The notes below the pieces were generated by a model. That model saw nothing but the letters and a program-made list of their open reading frames with translations, searched no databases and had not been told where the DNA came from. A program made the translations under genes and the position numbers. From contig OZ037766.1 of the NCBI GenBank assembly GCA_964035545.1, forward strand, positions 27,754,173 to 27,818,172: 64,000 bases of DNA. The letters run 5' to 3'. This stretch comes from Bugula neritina. Its lineage: Eukaryota; Bryozoa; Gymnolaemata; Cheilostomatida; Bugulidae. How positions within the stretch are numbered: the stretch's first letter is position 1; every line of letters starts with the position of its first letter. Shown here piece by piece: positions 36,327 through 47,381 of this stretch.

Positions 36327-37000
36327 CTAACTTAAATTGTTATTGGAATTATGGGAACTGCTGTCGCTGTCTGTTACAGTGTCTCCATCTGTTACAGTGT
36401 CTCCGTCTGTTACAGTGTCGCCGTCTGTTACAGTGTCTCCGTCTGTTACAGTGTCGCCGTCTGTTACAGTGCCCCTATCTGTTACAGTGTCTCCATCTGT
36501 TACAGTGTCGCTGTCTGTTACAGTGTCTCCATCTGTTACAGTGTCGCTGTCTGTTACAGTGTCTCCGTCTGTTACAGTGCCCCTATCTGTTACAGTGTCT
36601 CCATCTGTTACAGTGTCTCCATCTGTTACAGTGTCGCCGTCTGTTACAGTGTCGCCGTCTGTTACAGTGTCGCCGTCTGTTACAGTGTCTCCGTCTGTTA
36701 CAGTGTCTCCATCTGTTACAGTGCCCCTATCTGTTACAGTGTCTCCATCTGTAACCCTGTTCCGCAGTCTTTGACTTCTTTCAGGACGGGAGTCATCGGG
36801 TTGATAAGCATCTTCTAGATTAGCGGAAATTGTCTCCCCTTGTGTGGTCATTGATGAATTACGCTGTCGCAAGCTTCTGCTGGACCCTTTCATACTGGTA
36901 CAAAAATTATGGGAACTGCTGTCGCTGTCTGTTACAGTGTCTTCATCTGTTACAGTGCCCCTATCTGTTAAACCGTCTTTATCTGCTACACTGTCTCCAT
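36327..37000 (-). CDS. Exon-like block with ~22 acidic hexapeptide repeats, unknown gene
   Basis: After a strong acceptor (CTTCCTTTAG at about 37001-37010) the minus strand is open for 224 codons: DGDSVADKDG, a unique stretch (SLRQRNSSMTTQGE and on), then about 22 VTDGDT-type hexapeptides (18-nt units, about 36368-36757; variants VTDRGT, VTDSDT) and a TAG. The end runs into sequence that is intronic in copy G, so it is truncated or a makeshift terminal exon. The block agrees in phase with a possible upstream exon ending at 37262 (AESIVAPNS). I do not recognise the protein; it is acidic, Thr/Asp-rich and probably disordered. Confidence 0.45.
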
Positions 37001-37261
37001 CTAAAGGAAGAGATAATGGCAATCTACATCAGGGAAAACCCAAGTGCAAAACCATAAAAAGTTACAAAAAGCAGATGGGCTCTGGCTCAAGACTTAAAAT
37101 GAAGATATTTCCAACCTGGTAAATTTAACAATGACCATCCGGATTTAACTGGTGATATTATTAGGAAAGAATCGAGTGGAATACAAGGTTTCTTTTTATG
37201 AGAACAATCAATCCACATCCATTATTAATAGTGTGCACTGAGTGCAAATTTTGGGAAATAC

Positions 37262-37460
37262 CTGAATTTGGAGCAACGATACTTTCAGCAGATTTCGATC
37301 TATTTGTCTCGGTCGATATGGGGTCGTTAGAGATAACAGCAGTGTCATTTGGTGAAATCTTTTTTTTTCAAATTAGCAACATGGACATCACTAAAACTAG
37401 ATTAGCAGAAATTGTCTCTCCTTGTGTGGTCATTGATAGATTACGCTGTCGCAAGCACTG
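37262..37460 (-). pseudogene. Possible upstream exon and duplicate of part of the repeat block
   Basis: 37262-37352 is open on the minus strand (ISPNDTAVISNDP and on) and ends TTCAG/GTATTT in phase 1, fitting the acceptor at 37001. About 37389-37458 repeats 36806-36880 (LRQRN-SMTTQGETISANL), showing a tandem duplication about 580 bp apart; this copy runs into a TGA. The acceptor in front of 37352 is weak (a run of A), so the exon is uncertain. Confidence 0.35.
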
Positions 37461-38211
37461 AACTGAAACTATAACTTTGGAAAGGACATCTGGTAGCTTT
37501 ATAATGTAACCCCGCGTCCAAAGAGCAGCCATATTGGTGGATTGCTAGTTTCACTTTGAAGTAAGATTTTCGGGCAGTTCATCACGCGACCTGTTCATTT
37601 TTTCACGTCAACTCGAGCCTCTTTTCTAGAAGTATTTTAATTTTAGCCAGTTTGCCGCCATTGTTAAATTTTCAATTGTCGTGGTTTGTCACTAATAGTA
37701 AGCATTACTAACAATGGATACTTCTGAACACACTTATCACGCAGTTTCCAAAGGCCAAAGAACATCAGGATCACAGTGTTTTGCTTATAATTGCTTCAAT
37801 TACTCAAATTCAGCGCGTTGATAGCAAAGAAAGAAACACTTTATTTCACAGGTTGAGGTTAGTTTGAGTAATACTAATACTTCTATTAATAGTATTACTA
37901 ATACTATTACTAATAGTAATACTTACACTATTACTAATAGTAATACTTACACTAATACTAATAGTTATTAGTAATTGTATCTGTATCAATTATTATGGTA
38001 AAGATGATTTGTGAATATATGGTAATGACTATACTTTTAGTTTTAGTCATGATGATCTAAATCCTAATTTATTGTAATTCAAATTGACTAACTTTTTATA
38101 GCCATTACCCATCTAACTTTGGTCATTTCAATTTGATGATTTAGCTATAAAACTGAACTACAACTTGAATTTGAGTCTAATTGTAACACTAGCGCTATAT
38201 AAGTATATAAT

Positions 38212-40129
38212 GTGTCAGCAATCCCTCGTGTGACGAGTATGATGTCTGCTTGCGAGCCCTAGTCTGTGCCGTGATCCGTAATCCGTTCCAGTTCGAAAAT
38301 CCGTAAAATCCTACTAGAGGTTGTGAGTTCTGAGGTGACTCACGAGCCCAATTCGAGATCGGCATAATTTGCCACAGTGAGGACAAATGTTACTAGAGTC
38401 AGTCACTGGTGGGTGTGTAACAGAGCATAACTCCCTGCTTTTCCTTAACAACCGTTTGTGCTCTCGTTTTTGGCGTTATTGTTGTTCAAAAATTGCTGTC
38501 CCTTGATGCACAACAGTTCTCCAATTTTTTCTGTCCAAGGCCTGAACTTCCCAGGTCTGTGGTCGAATGAAACACTGCTTAAGGTTTTCGTGTAGAGTGT
38601 CTTTATACCTTTTCCTCTGACCACCCTGTGAGCGATTTCCAGCGTTCAGCTCAGAGTACATGATCTTTTTTGGTAGCCGGTTATCATCCATTCTTACCAC
38701 ATGGCCAGACCACTTCAGTTGTCTCTTCACAATCATGGTAGTAATACTTGTAGTTTGAGCTTTATCCAGGACACTGTTAGTAGTCTGCCTGTCTTGCCAT
38801 TTGACTCCGAGGATTCGCCTGAGACTGCGGTTGTGAAATTTCTCGAGGGACAGCAGGTTGTGGCTGTAGGTTATCCAAGTTTCAGAGGCATAAAGTAGTG
38901 TCGGGAGAACAATGGCTTTGTATACTTTTAGTTTGGTCTGTCTGTATATATCCTTGTTGTTGAAAACGCGTGTTTGCAGCCTCCCAAATGCGGAGCTGGC
39001 GGCCTGGAGTCATCGGTTTATTTCAGCATCAATGTTTGCTTTAGAGGATAGGCAGCTACCTAAATAGTTGAAGGTAGTGACTTGGTCTAATATTTGGTCT
39101 CCCACCTTGAGGGAAAAATCCTCATGTCTTTCAGTATTCGGGTGTGGTTGGTACATTACTTGCGTCTTCTTGGCATTGAGTGTTAGACCAAGAAAGGTGT
39201 ATGCTGTATTGAATGCTGTGAGAGCAAGTTGAAGTTCCTCCTCGGAATGAGCCATGATCATGTTATCATCAGCATACTGCAGTTCATGGATAGCCTCGGT
39301 AGCTGTCTTCGTCTTAGCTCTGAGACGTCTGACATTGAAAATATCATTAAATCTATATCTGATTCTTACTCCAGATGGCATACATTCACTCACTAGTTGA
39401 AGTACAGCAGTGAGGAAAATCGAGAACAATGTAGGTGCTATCACACATCCCTGTTTTACTCCTGTGTTCACAGGAAACTCCTTAGAGTGGTCTCCATCAA
39501 CTAATTCTTTCAAAGTTGTCCAAAAATTATATTTGTTGTGCAAGTTACTTTTAAAATTCTTTTTAGAGACCGGTTACATGTCATCATGTAAGATGCGAAT
39601 GATGGTAACTAATTTGTCGGGGCATCCAATCTTGCCTAGCACTTTCCACAGCGTTGGTCTGTGAACTGTGTCAAAGGCTTTCTTTAGATCGATGAATGCC
39701 ATAAACAAATCACGGTGCTGCTCTAGGCATTTTTCTTGAATCTGCCGAGCAGCAAAAATCATATCTACAGTTCCTCGGTAAGGTCTGAAGCCACATTGGC
39801 TCTCTGGTAGGCATCTCTCTGTCAATTGGCCAAGTCTAAAACTAACTATTCTCGCCAGAAGCTTTCCAGCAATGGATAGCAGAGAGATACCCCTATAGTT
39901 TCCACAATCGGCTCTGTTACCCTTCTTGTAAAGAGTTACAATATTAGCATCCTTCAGATCAGGATGAAGTGATTCTTTTTCCCAAATCAGCTGAAAGAGT
40001 TCCAGCAATTTTCTGTTCAATTCTAGCCCACCACCTTTAAAAATCTCTCCAGGTATTCCATCCGGTCCGGCAGCTTTTCCTGACTTAGTCATGGATAATG
40101 CTTTCTCAAGTTCGTCAATCGTTGGGGGT
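38212..40129 (-). mobile_element. 5'-truncated, decayed LINE (non-LTR retrotransposon)
   Basis: The minus strand encodes reverse-transcriptase blocks: KAAGPDGIPGEIF, NYRGISLLS, FIDLKKAFDTV, GVKQGCVIAPTLF, and the catalytic ELQYADDNMIM, then a thumb region, KWSGHVVRMDDNRLPKK, and a C-terminal zinc finger (CPHCGKLC, then H-x4-H, about 38360-38395). It is flanked by a 14-bp direct repeat, TATAAGTATATAAT, at 38198-38211 and 40130-40143: the target-site duplication. The endonuclease half is absent. Defects: TGA near 39010, TAA near 38477 and a 75-bp foreign insert at 39504-39578. There is no poly-A tail. The clade is not assigned. The element is dead and lies in the THAP intron. Confidence 0.92.
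39504..39578. repeat. 75-bp insert in the LINE, identical to 40584-40658
   Basis: The sequence from attctttcaaagttgtcc to accggttaca is the same base for base at 40584-40658, just after the THAP exon 2 stop. In the LINE it breaks the reverse-transcriptase frame between HDDM and VDGDHSKEF. Confidence 0.9.
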
Positions 40130-40583
40130 TATAAGTATATAATAAAATATAGCCAAAGGCTTAAGTTTTGTTGACAAATAAATGATCCAAAGCAAAGTAG
40201 ATCTTACACAAAATTGTACTAGAAGGTGGCTAGTATTAGGATTTAGCAAAAGCTTTTTTATAAAAACATTATAATATGCAGCAAAAATCAATAGTTTGCA
40301 TACTAAATTTGCTTAGCTTTAGCATTAAGTATCGATATATTTTTATTTTAGATTCCCTAAGAAAATAAAGGATTTCAGCATGTGTAAGGAATGGTGGCAA
40401 GTGTCCAGGCGCTAAGAAGAACTATCAGAAACTGCAAAACTGTGCAGTGAACATTTTTATCCTCAGCATATTGACACCACTGGCCAAACTCGAAGATTGC
40501 ATGAAGGAGCTGTTCCATTAGCAGAGTTGGTTTCTACTCTATCTAGACTTTTCTTAAGTTCTGAACTATAGTGTAAAATTAGC

Positions 40584-40658
40584 ATTCTTTCAAAGTTGTC
40601 CAAAAATTATATTTGTTGTGCAAGTTACTTTTAAAATTCTTTTTAGAGACCGGTTACA
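40584..40658. repeat. 75-bp sequence, second copy, downstream of THAP exon 2
   Basis: Identical to 39504-39578. Its ends show no clear terminal inverted repeats. Confidence 0.9.
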
Positions 40659-40659
40659 C

Positions 40660-41660
40660 TACAGAATACGAATGTGAGTAAAAATTCCAGCAATGAAAAT
40701 CTACCAGTTCACACAGTTTTAACAGCCATAATTAATTAGGTTTGAATAATTGTCAAGTCATTTTGAGAGAGAATTAGTATTTTCATTTTGTGCAGCATAC
40801 AGCATAGCAAGTTGAATGTTTTTGGAGTACACCTGTGTTTTCTAAAAAGATTAAAGGTTTTGAATTGTTTTACTGGCTTGATAACTTGAAATTATTAGAA
40901 TGGTATTTTAGGATCATTCTTACAGTGAAGGTGGATACGATATTTTTGGCATTGAAAAGCATGCTATGGAAACTTCTACTCACATTGAGAACCACCACTC
41001 TACGTTACTCAACCTCATTGTTGAAATATGTTAAGATTTGTTTTAACACAATTTGTCTAGAATAAAAAACTTGCTTTACATAAAGTGAGCTGTCAACAGA
41101 GAAATAACAAAAAATTTCTTAAGAGTCAATAGACTTTTTATTTGTATTTTTTATTTATATTACATATTATATTATATATCTGGTTTTTAAGCGATATCTA
41201 CTTGCTTTTGTTGTTTTAAAGTAAAATATTTTTATAACAACTAGCCTCATTTCTCTATTCTATAGCCAACAATTATTACCAGCAGCTAAATTTAAGTAGA
41301 TGTTATATTATATACCAAGTTTTTACTTGATATCAACTTGCTTTTGTTGTTTCAAAAAGGAATATTTTTAGAACTACCAGCTTTATTTCTTTATGCTATA
41401 GCCAACCCTTATTACAAGCAAATAAAAATGGAGTAGATTTTGGAATTATTCACTTGTGTAGTGTGATGTAAAAATAGGTTAACACTCCCAAAACTATATA
41501 TAAGTTTTTGCTTTATGGCTAGATGATTCTTTGTATTAGTACATTAAGGTAGCTTGTAGTAAAATTTAATTGCTAATAAGTGTTTATTACTTGGCACAAT
41601 TTATAAGAAATTCCTTTGATCTGTGGTAACTTATTAATTTTGCATAATCTATACTTCACG

Positions 41661-41691
<31 letters not shown>

Positions 41692-41876
41692 AATAATGCG
41701 CTGGTAAATTGTATATAAAATATATTTCACACCTTTCACACCTGTCGTAGTCCTGTATGGGTATATATAATATATATTGTACCAAAATAAATAAATAGTG
41801 TTTAACTGGGAAGCGTCCATTTGGGAAGCGTCTAAGTGGGAGACTTAACCTAGCTTCTATCTGGGATGAAACCAAA
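40660..41876. other. Stretch without a gene
   Basis: AT-rich. A loose repeat of about 120 bp (gatatctacttgcttttgttgtt and nearby words) occurs near 41190-41280 and 41320-41410. An (AT)n run lies at about 41661-41689. No coding signal. Confidence 0.5.
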
Positions 41877-43300
41877 CAAAGTAACCAAATGTAATAAGGC
41901 TGCTTGATATTTGTTTGGATAGTATCTAATTTTTGCGTTAAATTGCAGCTATAATATTTTTCTTAACATTTTTATAGTTGTAATTTTTGCCACAACCCAC
42001 TTATGTGTAAGAATTTCTATAAAACACTTGGCCACAAACCAATTGCAATCGTGTAACTATCATGACAGCTTCTCATATAATATACTGATTGAAATTGCTT
42101 CTGTAGCTTAAATGTCTTAAAATTATGTACCTTTATAATTATGCTAAGCATCTTATATATTATCAAATATCTTAAATTATAAATTCCAGTAATTAAAAGA
42201 TAACCTTGCAAATGTTAGTGCTACATGAGCAAGCAACAAAAAGCCACATGGCAATTTAGGGAAAGGCAATTATATACAAAGTTTACGCAATAAACTCCTA
42301 TAGCTTTGACATTTCGTAAATGTTTTGCACCAATAATTTTTCTTTTTAGTTTATGTTCAGTTCAATTAAAGTCCAATTTCACAGTTCAATTTCAAAATTT
42401 AAAGTTGCAAATTTCAATTAGTGTGCTTGCAGCATAGACTGCTTGGTTAAGCTCACTTCATAATAATGGGAAAACAACTTCTATTGCATATACTTTATCA
42501 GGGTAACCCACAATTAATACCACAGGGTATGCTGCATCTTCTACACAAAATATTTTCAAGTTATAATTTGATGTTTGCTGAAAAGAGATCTGAAAGCGTC
42601 ATCAGCATTTTAAAGGGTTCTTAAAATAACACCTCCTTAACCTCTATGTATTCTGTTATATTAAAATAGAAATGCATGATTATGTATTTTTTATATTTGT
42701 TGTAATTATATATAAAAATTTTTTCAAAAAATCTAATAATGCTTACTCATGATGCATTTGATTTTTTGTGCATTTGACTTAAACTCTCTCATTAATTACT
42801 CAATTTTAAAGAACCCTATTCCGCCCTTTTACCTAATATATCTGGCACATGTATTGTTGTTTCGGTCACAGATTATTGATAGCATGTCTAAGTGAAGCCT
42901 CACAAAATATCTATTTTTAGCAGAATGCAGTGGCTCCTGAACAATAAAAGATATTTAGAATTTTAATGCCAAATCTAATATCTAATATGAACTTGTTTAA
43001 CAAGGGAGGTCTGCCAATGTTGAATATTATTTATTAGTTGCTTTTAGTAGTTGATGTTCAAAATATATCAGAAAAACATAAATTAAAAAATTAGGCCACT
43101 TGTGATGTTAAAATAACAATTTGCATATTTAAATATATCAGTGATTCACTATTATAGAAAAATATTTTCTTATCTTTGCAGCTTTTTAAGGTGTTCATTC
43201 ATTTTCTTAGCACGTGCCAAAAAATGGTCAGCTTGCTTTTTATTGTTTTGAATCAGATGAATGTTACCAATATCTTCCAAATTGTCAGCAATTTCTTCAT
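41877..43300 (-). pseudogene. Segmental duplicate of the TPR gene 3' end and flank
   Basis: This segment aligns almost throughout with about 53026-54484, by eye above 90 percent. It contains the last 43 codons of the TPR gene (43170-43300: EEIADNLEDIGNIHL, then KKMNEHLKKL and the TAA) plus about 1.3 kb of downstream DNA. At 43300 homology stops abruptly and an N4BP2-derived segment (partner at 30 kb) begins. With no start or upstream part, it is a relic. Confidence 0.9.
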
Positions 43301-45660
43301 TTTTACAAATAAGATATTATAATTCTCACTTATCTGTATACCATATGGGTGTTGAGCATGAACACAAATCAACAGTTGCCTGATGGTAGAACCTCAGTAA
43401 TAAAGGAGAAAAGTTTTGTAAACGTTGTGTAGCTTTGATTTCTGTAGTACAAATCAACAACAGACTGAATTTTGACCTGGAGCACTGCGCTGTTTATAGC
43501 TACAAAACAGGTGAACATTCGATTTTGATTGGTTGAAATAGGTTACCAAACAAAATTTTTATACACTCAAGATCTGCAATGCTACAATGCTAATTTCTGA
43601 ACTAAAATATTTTGTTTGAAGAGTTAACATGGCCACCTTGTTTAATACTTCTAAATCTATAGCAGGCATATGAATCTGGGTTATTAATTCTCTCATAGTA
43701 ATCTTGTTGCATTTTCAGGCTCATTATGAAATCGTTAAATGTTTTGTTTATACTCCATCATTTTTTCTTTTTTTCTAACATTGTTGAGTTTGTATAGGCA
43801 TGTTTTTCAGAACCTACAGAGTTCAGGATTCCTTGAAAATTTTTGGTACCAAACAATTGCTTTTTGTCATTGAATATACAATCATCGCAGTTCGTTTGTT
43901 ATTCACTTCTTGTGACGTCTTCGGTCGGTGTTGTTTTTCCTTGAATATTTGGAAGCTGACCCAACGTTAGCTTCCTTGATCTGCTTCTTCCTAAGAATCG
44001 GCCTTGTAAACAGGACTGCAGGTTGGTGAGTTTATTTTAGTAGACTTGATAAAACGAGTTTGTTACCTACAGATGGCATTGCGAGTTTGTCTGAAACAAT
44101 TGGACAAGCCTTAATAATGAAATTTTAAATGTGTATTCACTCATCTCTATGACAATTATAAGACAAATGCAATGCTTGCCTTTTTCTCAGAGTTTCAAGT
44201 TCAAAAATTTACACTATATAGTTCCAACTGAACAAGGATTCAGTAAAGTAATGAATATTAGAGACAACCAGCTCAAGTCTTTTTTACAAAAAAGATGTTA
44301 TAATTCTCATTTATCTGTATGCCATAGAGATGATGAGCATGAAAAAAATCTAACATTTACCTGATAAGTTGTTGAAGTATTGCTCAGAATTATGAGATGG
44401 TAGCAAAGTTGACATCAGTTTTAATAAAACCTCGGCAATAACGGAGAAATAGTTTTGGTATCATTTTTTAGCTTTGGTTTTTGTATTTCAAGTCGACAGT
44501 AGGGTAGGAAAATTAACGCCAGTTTCTTTAGATCCTTAGTAGTAAGGCAGACATAGTTTTTAGAATAATAGTTTAGAATTTTGTATTTTAACTCAACAGA
44601 GAATGTTTACCTGAAGCAATGCTCTACTTACAGCTACACAACAAGTGTTCTTCTCTGATTAGTTGAAATAGGTTAGCTACTTGGAAAAATCAAATCAGGT
44701 GAAGCAGTGCTGACCCTTCTCTGAAACTTTTTCTTCTTTTCCTGGTGAGTAACAGCCTCAGCTCTTAGCCCTTTATAGCCAGTATATATACTAATTCTAT
44801 GTTAAACCACTGTTGGTGCACAAGACACATCTGCATACATGGGCACAGAAATGTTAAAAACATTACCTCGATGCTTGGCCAGGATAATTTGCTCCACCCC
44901 ATACACAGGCTCATGGGTTGAGGGCCATGCAGGTCAACCCATTTTTTGGAGTTGTTGTATTTGAAAATTTAAGAAGCTGCCTTGAAAGTAGTTTATTTTT
45001 TTTATTACGATGAAGCTGAGCCTGTTGATAAGAGGTTTACACTATAAATAATTCAAATCCAGCTATAAGTGGATTCTCTCTAGTCTTTTTACCACTTTCT
45101 GCCTACAGACTATGAGCCATCACTCGTGTCATCATGTGACTAAACATAGAACGAATAAAACAATGTCATTTTAATAAACTAGTATGTTACATTAAAATTT
45201 TCACTTTAAATTGTATGGAAAGTATCTAGTCATGCTTTTTACAGAAGAATTTTAGCCTGTAAGACAAATGTTCAAATATTAAATAATTTCAAATCAATTG
45301 TAATAGTGCTATTATGTTACTAATACCTTAACACTTTAGTTGCCTAATTTAAGCTAGATATTTGCAGGTCTGCTCTATTGCTGTAATTTATATTGTTAAG
45401 TGTTGATGTTAAACATAGACAATTACATATATTTTAGTGCATCTTAGCTTCGTTAGGTTAGTTCCGGATGTTTCATATTGGTAGGCAACATCATACTGCT
45501 TCTTCATGAAAGCAGTATGGGCTTTTTCTCTCCTCCAAGTGAATGAGAACCTCAGCATACAGTGTACTTAGTATCAACAAATAATCATTCAGCGGTATCA
45601 TAATGTTTTTCCGTAACGGTAACCGACATCAAACTGCTTTTTCATAAAAGCAGTCCCATA
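43301..45660 (-). repeat. Segmental duplication, ~2.35 kb (partner 30090-32480), with N4BP2 relics
   Basis: It holds the same order of pieces as 30090-32480: exon 19 relic (about 44007-44100), exon 27 relic (about 44740-44815), exon 28 relic (about 44865-45025) and exon 27 tails (about 45470-45660). All are decayed by stops or shifts. It directly abuts the TPR-derived segment at 43300. Confidence 0.75.
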
Positions 45661-46630
45661 GCAGTAGTTATTAAAGCATGCTGTTGTTAATACAAGATAC
45701 CTGGTTGCTTCATTTTCTTTGTGAAGGCTTTGTCAAATACTATTTAAGTTGTGCTGTTGAATCATAGCTAGAATAAAAATTTTGAACTATAATATTTTAT
45801 ATTCACTATTCCAACTCATCTTTGTAACAACAGCCTCTAACTGAGTCATTCTATGTAGTTTATTTCACACTATATCTCTAGTGATTAGCTATTTTTGCAG
45901 TTTATTTTTAGTAAATTTGGGTGTGCAGGCATGATGCCAAGTTAGAATAAAACATAGGGAATTAGACAAGATCAAAAAACTTGCTCAATCAGCTGTATTT
46001 GTTAATACTTTATCAGTTAACTTCAAGAAAATCTATGCATTGGTGACTAAGCTGTGGGAAGATTTGCAAACAACTAGAGATATGTAATGTGTAATAAATT
46101 ATGTAAAATGTTCCAATCACCTTGAGACACTTTAATCTAAGCTTGCAATTATAACAAATGAGATTTATTCATTAATTAATGATTAGGAATGTTTTCTGTA
46201 GCTTAAAACTATATAATTTATTTTTATAAACCTAGTAACAATAATTTCATAATGTGAAACATACAGCAAAAAAATTATAGGCATAATCTAATGTACTATG
46301 TATGGTATAGTGTACTCAAATAGTTAGAATACAAGTGTTTGTACTGTGTTAAAAGCACTAGAAAAAATGTTTAAAAAGTTTGACATTATGCTGTCAAAAC
46401 ACAATAACAAATATATATTAAAAAAATTTTAGTTTCCAGTAATGATTGCTTAAAACTTATCTAGAAGTGCCAGCTTTGCTTAAATCAATTTTTCTGGTGT
46501 TGTGTTGACCAAAGAAGGTTTACTTCCACTTCAATCATCTACCACGTATCAGTCCGCTGACAAGTACCATAGTGTTCCACCTGTTTGAAATGTAAAATGT
46601 TGCATACATCTAAATAGAGTTATTGTAGAG
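45661..46630. other. Mostly empty AT-rich stretch with one TPR relic
   Basis: No coding signal for most of it. At about 46485-46590 the minus strand reads HFKQVEHY, then a weak MIEVEVN, a decayed trace of the TPR gene region HYKQEEYDS-QVIEVNYG. Confidence 0.4.
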
Positions 46631-47220
46631 TTATTATATGTATGTAAATAAACACGATATGATTGCGGGCAAAGTACAAGTTTGTATGTGTGACGAATAT
46701 TTTATAGATACCGAGCTTAAAAGTTGACAAAGCCCTATTCACATGTGCCAGCCTTTCAAGTCAAGTTTTCTTGTGCTTCATTGACCTTTCTGAACAGGTA
46801 GTTGACAAAACCAAATTTGACTTCCACATGAGCGGCACTGCATGGTACTCATCCTGTAAAAAAAGTAAACGTTATAATAAAGTAATTGGTTAAAACTTGT
46901 TGTATAGATTTACCATATAAAATATATCAATGTACATGCATAGTATAAGCACATAATGATAAGTGTATAGGTACTGAAGGTAAAACATAAGTATGCGCAT
47001 GTTTGAAGTTTACAGATCAAACATTATTTATAAAACAATATAAAATTAAAGTAAAACATTTATATATACTTAGCTTAGATTAAGATCTGGTCAAAACCAT
47101 ATCTAGAAGTGCCAGTGACCAAACCAGGTTGACTTCCTGAAAGCCCAATTCAGCCACTCAGCAACTTTGTCTTACTCTCCCTGTTTAAAATGTAAAATAC
47201 TATAAGGTGCTGTACATGTG
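46630..47220 (-). pseudogene. TPR-gene fragments (partner 34921-35520)
   Basis: Repeats 34921-35520. 46786-46856 and 47105-47200 carry the same decayed TPR pieces (for example DKVAEWLNWAF). Stops interrupt the reading. Confidence 0.55.
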
Positions 47221-47381
47221 AAGTGCTATAGCTGTGTGTGTACTATACATACACTATACCATGGCACATGATACACATACAATTCAGTACCAAGATTGAG
47301 CAAAATTTTTATGTGGATCACATGTAACATAAAATTACAAAAAAAAACATTAAATTTTAATAAATTACCAGTTGAAAACAT

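Larger units (their letters stand above)
37714..40571 (+). pseudogene. THAP-domain gene, two exons, broken by a frameshift and a stop
   Basis: Exon 1 (37714-37857) starts MDTSEHTYH, then has CFAYNCFNYSNSAR; a one-base shift is needed to continue DSKERNTLFHRLR up to the GTTAGT donor. Exon 2 (40352-40571) follows TTTTATTTTAG and reads FPKKIKDFSMCKEWW, a TAA, then ELSETAKLCSEHF, a GQTRRLHEGAVP block and TAG. This matches the THAP zinc-binding DNA domain: C-x(4)-C, FP, W, C-x2-H and the AVP box. The intron (37858-40351) contains a LINE. Two disruptions in about 100 codons make it a pseudogene. No region after the domain is seen. Confidence 0.75.

Noticed and set aside
36368-36757. Calcium-binding RTX or EF-hand-like repeats
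   Set aside because: The hexapeptide VTDGDT lacks the GGxGxDxUx pattern of RTX and the spacing of EF-hand loops; only acidity is shared.
36337-36818. Plus-strand frames of Ser/Val/Thr and Cys/Tyr repeats
   Set aside because: Antisense readings of the 18-nt repeat; only the minus strand has a matching splice acceptor and non-repetitive coding flanks.
39410-39664. 84-codon plus-strand frame
   Set aside because: Antisense to the LINE reverse transcriptase.
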